Part shown: positions 59,150 through 64,000 of the stretch, one piece after another
How the letters are laid out: each line of letters opens with the position of its first letter
How positions within the stretch are numbered: position 1 is the first letter of the stretch
Source: Strigamia acuminata
Taxonomy: Eukaryota; Arthropoda; Chilopoda; Geophilomorpha; Linotaeniidae
Direction: 5' to 3'
NCBI GenBank assembly: GCA_949358305.1
Contig: OX442314.1
Span: 19,399,060-19,463,059 of the forward strand
DNA: 64,000 nucleotides
Translations under genes and position numbers: made by a program
The notes under the pieces: generated by a model
Databases searched by the model: none
What the model saw: only the letters and a program-made list of their open reading frames with translations
Told to the model about the DNA's origin: nothing

Positions 59150-62100
59150 ATGATTCACTCGTATATTAGCAGTATCTTTTTCTTCGGGTCTCTGCAATAC
59201 AGTCTCACTGAAGGTAAGGATAAACTTTTCCTTAAAGTCTGCTTTTTGCGTTCAAAGTTACAAAATCGAAGAAATTTAATCGTGTAAAATGTGAATTTCG
59301 TTTCATTTTGGAGTATTTGCCCTTTGATATTTAAGAAAATGTACGATAGATGGCGCTAATAATAATTTCTGGTTTATTGCCAATCCCCCAAATGTCATTG
59401 CCATTTTCCAATCGCAATCGCGTCGGTGAATTTCATTTCTTCATTCCAGCTGCCATTTTTCTCATAAAAAAAATTCATTTGTACTCAAATTGTGAAAAAA
59501 ATTAGCATAAAATTAATTAAAAACGTCGAAAATGATCATTTTCCTAAATAAGTAGTACCAAAATAACTATTTGTTGCCATTTAGGAAGCAAATCGCAAAT
59601 AAAATTACCCCTTCGTTGTTTGTTTGGTTTAATCGATACACCAGATTCAATCAAACCACATCATTAAATAACGAAAATAACCTTAAAAGCCTATTACTCT
59701 GCAAGTTGGAAAATATGAAACGAACCCTTTACTTAAGATTGTGCAGTAAAAATAAGCGAGTTAACTTTATGAGAAATGGTCAAATGTTTTTCTTTGTAAG
59801 TTTTAAAAGCCGATTTAAAGAAGGTACTTATATCGTCCTCGTAAACGCTTCTAACGCCTCCTTAACCCATGTCATAACAAACTTTACAGTTTCGCAGAAA
59901 ATACCAACTTCGCTTATTACACTGGAAACTGTAAACTCACTCCATGATCTATCTCATCACGGGTTATAGCTTTGCTCCATTTATTATATAATTAAAAACG
60001 TTCCAATTAACAAAATGGCATGAAAAATTATGCAAAAGTCCGTGAATCCACGTGTCAAACCATTATGTCAATGACCATTATATAAGAGGAAAAATTAATC
60101 TCAATGATTGGAACAATTGCCAACGGAAATTATTCTACAGATGACAATGACACCACATCCTCTCACCTTACACTGCGATCATAATGTCAATAACCTACCA
60201 TTGAACTGAATTTAACTTTCAATTTTTTTTTTTAATGTCTAGACTTGTCATGCAGTGGAGACAGCGTTTTTTCACGACTCTCAGCGTATAATCCACTCAA
60301 CGCAACAAGCACAGAGTTTACAACGTTAGATTTTCATGGCCAATCATTGAAAACGTTGCAAGTAATAAAAATGGCATTTCTTTTCAATTGTGATTTCGCG
60401 TTACACACACTTCAATTTGTAACCTAGCAACTAAATAGAGTAGAAAAGAAAATTATTCTGATGGGAATTTTTTTGGGGGCGAAGGGAAGGAGATTGCAGA
60501 TCAATAACTTGAGATTAAAAGCCATTGATCCTGTAATTATTCTGGTGAATTATTTAATTGAGAGATCTAGTACAAAGCGATACACTCTAAAAACCATTAG
60601 TAGTTAGAAGGGTGTCGAGTCTTTTTCTACTTAACTTACAACCAGTGTGCAGCAGCACTTGAAGATCCTCGAGTTCGAGTGCCTTTCAACACTCAAGAAA
60701 TGAGTTTCTGCACCTTTCATGTGGATTTCTGTACTCATAAATCCATTTCTACATTTGTAAATGCATTTCTGCGTTTAAAAATACATTTTTGGACCGAAAA
60801 TTTAGTTTTTGAAATAAATCGTGTACAGTCGAAACTCTTTATAACGAATCGCAAGGGACCCGAAAAATCGATTCGTTATAACGAGAGTTCCTTAAAACTA
60901 ATTAGCTGAAAATAATTAAATTTTATCATAAACAAATAAAACAACATTATTTATTCATAAACATGCAAGTTTCATGTTAATTTTATCCCAATTCTTTAAC
61001 ATTTGTTGCAATTGTAAAACGGGACAAATTAAACTCATCTGCTACGATTGATGGCTTCTTGCCATTGTCAATGGCATTAATAATGCTCAACTTATCTTAA
61101 ATCAAAATTGCCTTTCGTTTGGCAGCCATTTTAAAACAAGAACATTTTCATTTTCCTTTGCTTATGGGCATCGGATGTAGTGAGTCATGTGATCAGTTTT
61201 GAAAATTCGTTATAACAAGAGGTTGTGGGTATTACAGTGTATACAAACACTTGTTTCTTATAATAACGAATGATTCGTTATATTGAAATTCGTTATATCG
61301 AAAATATTTAACATGGTGTTCTATGGCTGGCCAACCAAGTCATTTTTAACAATTCGTTATATCGCGATTCATTATAAAGAGTTTTGACTGTATTTTTGCG
61401 CCTTTGAATCTTTAAATATGCATTTCTATCACGTAAAAAATAAATCCGTATACCGGTACACACAATTTGCTCGTTTGCATTCAAGTACAGTGCAAATCCT
61501 GCGAATTTTATTTTAAACTTAAATAACCTCATTTATCAGTTTGTAGAAATTTTTGTTGTACATTCACATTTATTAGGTATAAATAATAATAGCAATATTC
61601 TTATAAAAATTTAATTTTTACTAGGATTACCTAAAAGGACTGACAGCATACGTCACTGTAGCTATGGATTCAAACCTACTGGATAATCAAATTCCGTATG
61701 GCACAGTTGTTTGCATACCCTCGCTCAATGAAAAATACGGGAAGCAAATTAAATTCGAAGTGAGTACCAGTATTACAAATGAATCAAATTCCCAAATTAT
61801 GTTACCACATTTAAACCAGTGGTTTTGGCCATCACAACGGACGTGACTGTGGTAGCATCAAATTGTTCCACAGAGAAGCCCACGGGCAGCAAACCGTCTA
61901 GTTTGTCCTAATGAAATAAAATTACAGTTTCATTAAACGTTTGATTGGCAGCAACCTCAATAGCCCTCTTTACATTATTAAATCACATACCTAGTATATA
62001 AATTTTGTTTCGTTATAAAATTTAACTGCTCAACTCCTATTTATAGCGTAATAAACCATAACTTACGACCGTTTCTTCCCAACCTCTTAAAACTGCATCA

Positions 62101-62934
62101 CAAATTTATACATTGCAAATTTACATCTTTAAAACTCCACAGGTGCGTGACACGAGGCCAGATTTGGATGGATTAGGCTTCAATCGCGCTTCTATCTGCG
62201 TGGGCAACAGCGAAGACTTAGCGGACAAATCTGTGAACAGTTTAGTCAACATGCGACTTCCGTCCGGTACCATCAAAGACGAAGAAGACGAAACCGAGGA
62301 ATTAAGCGATAAGAAACTAATAGCTGATGCTGATTCAGTCAATTATCCAGGATTAAGAGAAGATTACGGTGCCCAGAATCGCGATCAATATGGATCCAGT
62401 AACTTTTACTATCCACCATACTATTATTACCCAGCGCCCGAGAAAACAACCACGACCGAAAAACCCTACCATCATTATCCCTACTATTATTATCCAGAAC
62501 CCCCCAAAACGACGACAGAAAAATCCCACTATTATCCGTATTACTATTATCCAGAACCACCCAAAACAACTACGGAAAAACCCAAATATCCCTATCCGTA
62601 TCCTCCATACCCATATTATCCACCTTATTCGCAGTACCCACCGTATCCTTATTACGAGCCCCCCAAACCGACGACGACCGAAAAGCCGTATTACCCACCA
62701 GCTAATGCCTACTATTATTATCCTTATCATAAAAGTCCAACTAGCAATAATATGTATGGTTATTCAAATAATTATTACAATGTGTCCTACGATCCACCGA
62801 CACCGAATTATAAACCTATGGCTATATCGAATACCAAGGCTCCGACACCACCAAGTTACCATTATCCTTCGTACTATGCACCGCAGCAGCCGTCGAGCAA
62901 TGATGAATCAAATTCTTACTCACGCCCATATTAA
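59150..62934 (+). CDS. Secreted double-psi-barrel (3D-like) protein with Tyr/Pro-rich repeat tail
   Basis: Exons 59150-59213, 60243-60361, 61625-61759 and 62143-62934 give 369 aa. Exon 1 is a signal peptide (MIHSYISSIFFFGSLQYSLT). Residues about 25-145 read as a compact barrel: LSCSGDSVFSRLSAY, AYVTVAMDSNLLDNQIPYGT, VVCIPSL, KFEVRDT, then LGFNRASICVGNS. The IPYGT turn, VRDT Asp and G-F-R segment follow the pattern of 3D/RlpA-type double-psi beta barrels, which in bacteria act on or bind cell-wall glycans. The rest (about 200 residues) is rich in Tyr and Pro, with four repeats of a PYYYYPEPPKTTTEK type and acidic patches before them. Such tails occur in extracellular matrix, cuticle and adhesive proteins where Tyr may be cross-linked. 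The function is inference. Confidence 0.85.
60826..61390. mobile_element. Internally deleted Tigger/pogo element with transposase N-terminus
   Basis: Ends CAGTCGAAACTCTTTATAAC and its near-inverse, flanked by TA. On the minus strand (about 61130-61010) a frame reads MAAKRKAILI, a stop, then DKLSIINAIDNGKKPSIVAD, resembling the CENP-B-type helix-turn-helix of pogo/Tigger transposases. The catalytic part is missing. Lies in intron 2 of the Tyr/Pro-rich gene. Confidence 0.82.
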
Positions 62935-63729
62935 TTCTTGATTATTTCACAGTTTTGGAAATATCGATGTTTTTAATTTTAACAATGGCGCTTCATCGTG
63001 CTTGGCAAATTAAAGTATACAAATTAAACACATTTTGATCAATATTTTCGGGTTTCAGATTAAATTTGATGGAAAATCGAATCACTTACGTTTATTTCAG
63101 CAAAATTATGTTTTCAATCTTTTATTCGAATTTTTCAAGTACAAATATTAAATATTTCTTTGTTTAATTTTGTTTTTTTTATTAAGAAAATGGAATTTTA
63201 ATATTCAGCTTTTCCATGTTGTTCCTGTTAGAAGCAATTTTTTTTTAACAATGCTACAATGTCTATTTTCTCTGGTGATGTAAATGTTATTAATGGTAAC
63301 TTATAATGTGAGAAATCGTGCAAAATGATTATTTATGTTGTCAATTGTCAACTTAGATGCGGGAAAAATGTGTTTAACAATGAATCATCATTATTATTTT
63401 TACGTTTTTAATAAAATTAAAATATACCGTATAAACAAACCCTCATCAGTCCTAATTTCACTCTCGCCTATATATCCCAAATTATTAACTTTTTTTATAA
63501 ATAACACTATAAAATAATATTTATAAAATATATTATGTATGTATATATACCAAGCCTAAAGAAAAATAGAAGAAAAAAAATCAAACGCAGTTTTTATAAA
63601 CGAATTTACATAAAATGCGCATGCGCATCGTACAGTCGCAGGTGTTCGCGATAGGAAACAAACCCAGTCCTACTCAGTTACCCAACCCAGTCTGCAGCTT
63701 TAGCGATAGCTTGACTGAAACGTGCTGTT
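62935..63729. other. Intergenic and promoter region of the second calbindin
   Basis: AT-rich, with runs of T and A. The last 120 bases become more mixed in composition, consistent with a promoter and 5' leader. Confidence 0.5.
63616..63627 (+). promoter_or_regulatory. NRF-1/Ewg-type palindromic site
   Basis: TGCGCATGCGCA is a perfect palindrome fitting the NRF-1 consensus YGCGCAYGCGCR, 103 bases upstream of the ATG at 63730. In animals this site is typical of core promoters. In so AT-rich a region it is unlikely by chance. Confidence 0.6.
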
Positions 63730-64000
63730 ATGGAGGAGGCATCAGAGAAACCCAAATCAGAGAAATGCAGCAATTTCATGCGCCAGTTTCGAGAGAAGGA
63801 TAGCCGTGAGTTGAAACAACTTACAGCCAATCAGTTTATGGAAGTGTGGAGTCATTACGACCGGGATGGTAAGTAAACAAGAACATCTGTTAACCTTCAA
63901 TCTTTTTATATCGCCTGAATAATTCATTTACAAACAATTTCAGCAAACGGCTACATTGAAGGTGGCGAACTCGATAGTTTTCTCCAGGAATTTGTTTCTA
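63730..64000 (+). CDS. Second calbindin-32 paralogue (5' part, cut by the window edge)
   Basis: Exon 1 (63730-63868) and the start of exon 2 (63944-64000) encode MEEASEKPKSEKCSNFMRQF, then SRELKQLTANQFMEVWSHYD and the first EF loop DRDANGYIEGGE. Intron 1 has the same position and phase as in the first copy (32649/32705) and the proteins are nearly identical after the first 15 residues. The N-terminal 15 residues differ. The gene is a paralogue about 31 kb from the first copy, with four unrelated genes between. Confidence 0.92.

Noticed and set aside
59571-59969. Open frame of 132 codons in intron 1 of the Tyr/Pro-rich gene
   Set aside because: It has no ATG at its start, no homology that I recognise and lies within a well-supported intron.
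62339-62941. Long antisense and alternate-frame readings over the Tyr/Pro-rich exon
   Set aside because: They are by-products of the low-complexity repeat; only the frame with the signal peptide and barrel exons is consistent.
1-64000. CRISPR arrays, rRNA or tRNA genes, bacterial operons
   Set aside because: None seen. The window is an intron-containing animal genome. I found no tRNA-like cloverleaf when reading, although I could not run a covariance search.

Overview
The window is nuclear DNA of an invertebrate animal, most likely an arthropod. It is AT-rich and holds intron-dense genes, mostly with introns of 50-100 bases, whose best-recognised products are animal proteins: calbindin-32, HNF4, P-glycoprotein, neprilysin, PPT2 and CALML4. 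A foldback element carries TTAGG-type repeats, the arthropod telomere unit. The species cannot be named from the sequence. Coding models below were built by reading exons and splice sites by eye. Where every exon is given, the lengths sum to a multiple of three and the frame is kept across every junction.

Layout. 1-2.9 kb: a Ty1/copia retrotransposon on the minus strand, cut by the window edge, with an apparently intact gag-protease-integrase frame, an initiator-tRNA primer site and one LTR. 4.2-5.1 kb: a decayed minus-strand gene. 5.7-15.8 kb: a small secreted protein (A), a PPT2 thioesterase, a paralogue of the secreted protein (B), and a stub of a second PPT2 3' end. This looks like an old A+PPT2 tandem duplication. 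A 3 kb block with an intronless leucine-rich-repeat gene and a TTAGG foldback lies inside the second unit, bordered by two copies of a 44-base sequence. 15.9-16.7 kb: the 3' exons of an unrecognised minus-strand gene.

17.4-30.7 kb: two tandem neprilysin-family (M13) genes with matching exon sizes. The second keeps its zinc ligands but has lost the substrate-binding Asn and the C-terminal Trp. Its large intron carries the 3' LTR of a retrotransposon. 32.5-40.7 kb: a complete calbindin-32 (six EF hands) and a CALML4-like gene. 41.6-52.2 kb: a complete P-glycoprotein with three frame-compatible alternative first exons. 52.2-56.6 kb: a Tc1 remnant and sequence without recognisable genes. 56.6-58.7 kb: an HNF4 nuclear receptor with two possible C-termini. 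59.2-62.9 kb: a secreted protein joining a double-psi-barrel (3D-like) domain to a Tyr/Pro-rich repeat tail. 63.7 kb to the end: the first exons of a second calbindin-32.

Apart from the copia element, the 4-5 kb remnant, the LRR gene, the 16 kb gene and one small ORF, all genes run on the plus strand. I see no operon-like arrangement. The genes share themes (calcium-binding EF-hand proteins, secreted or membrane proteins) but no evident common pathway. Non-coding parts hold many short non-autonomous DNA transposons, several with readable terminal repeats and target-site duplications (8, 9, 5 or 2 bases), so at least five families have been active here.
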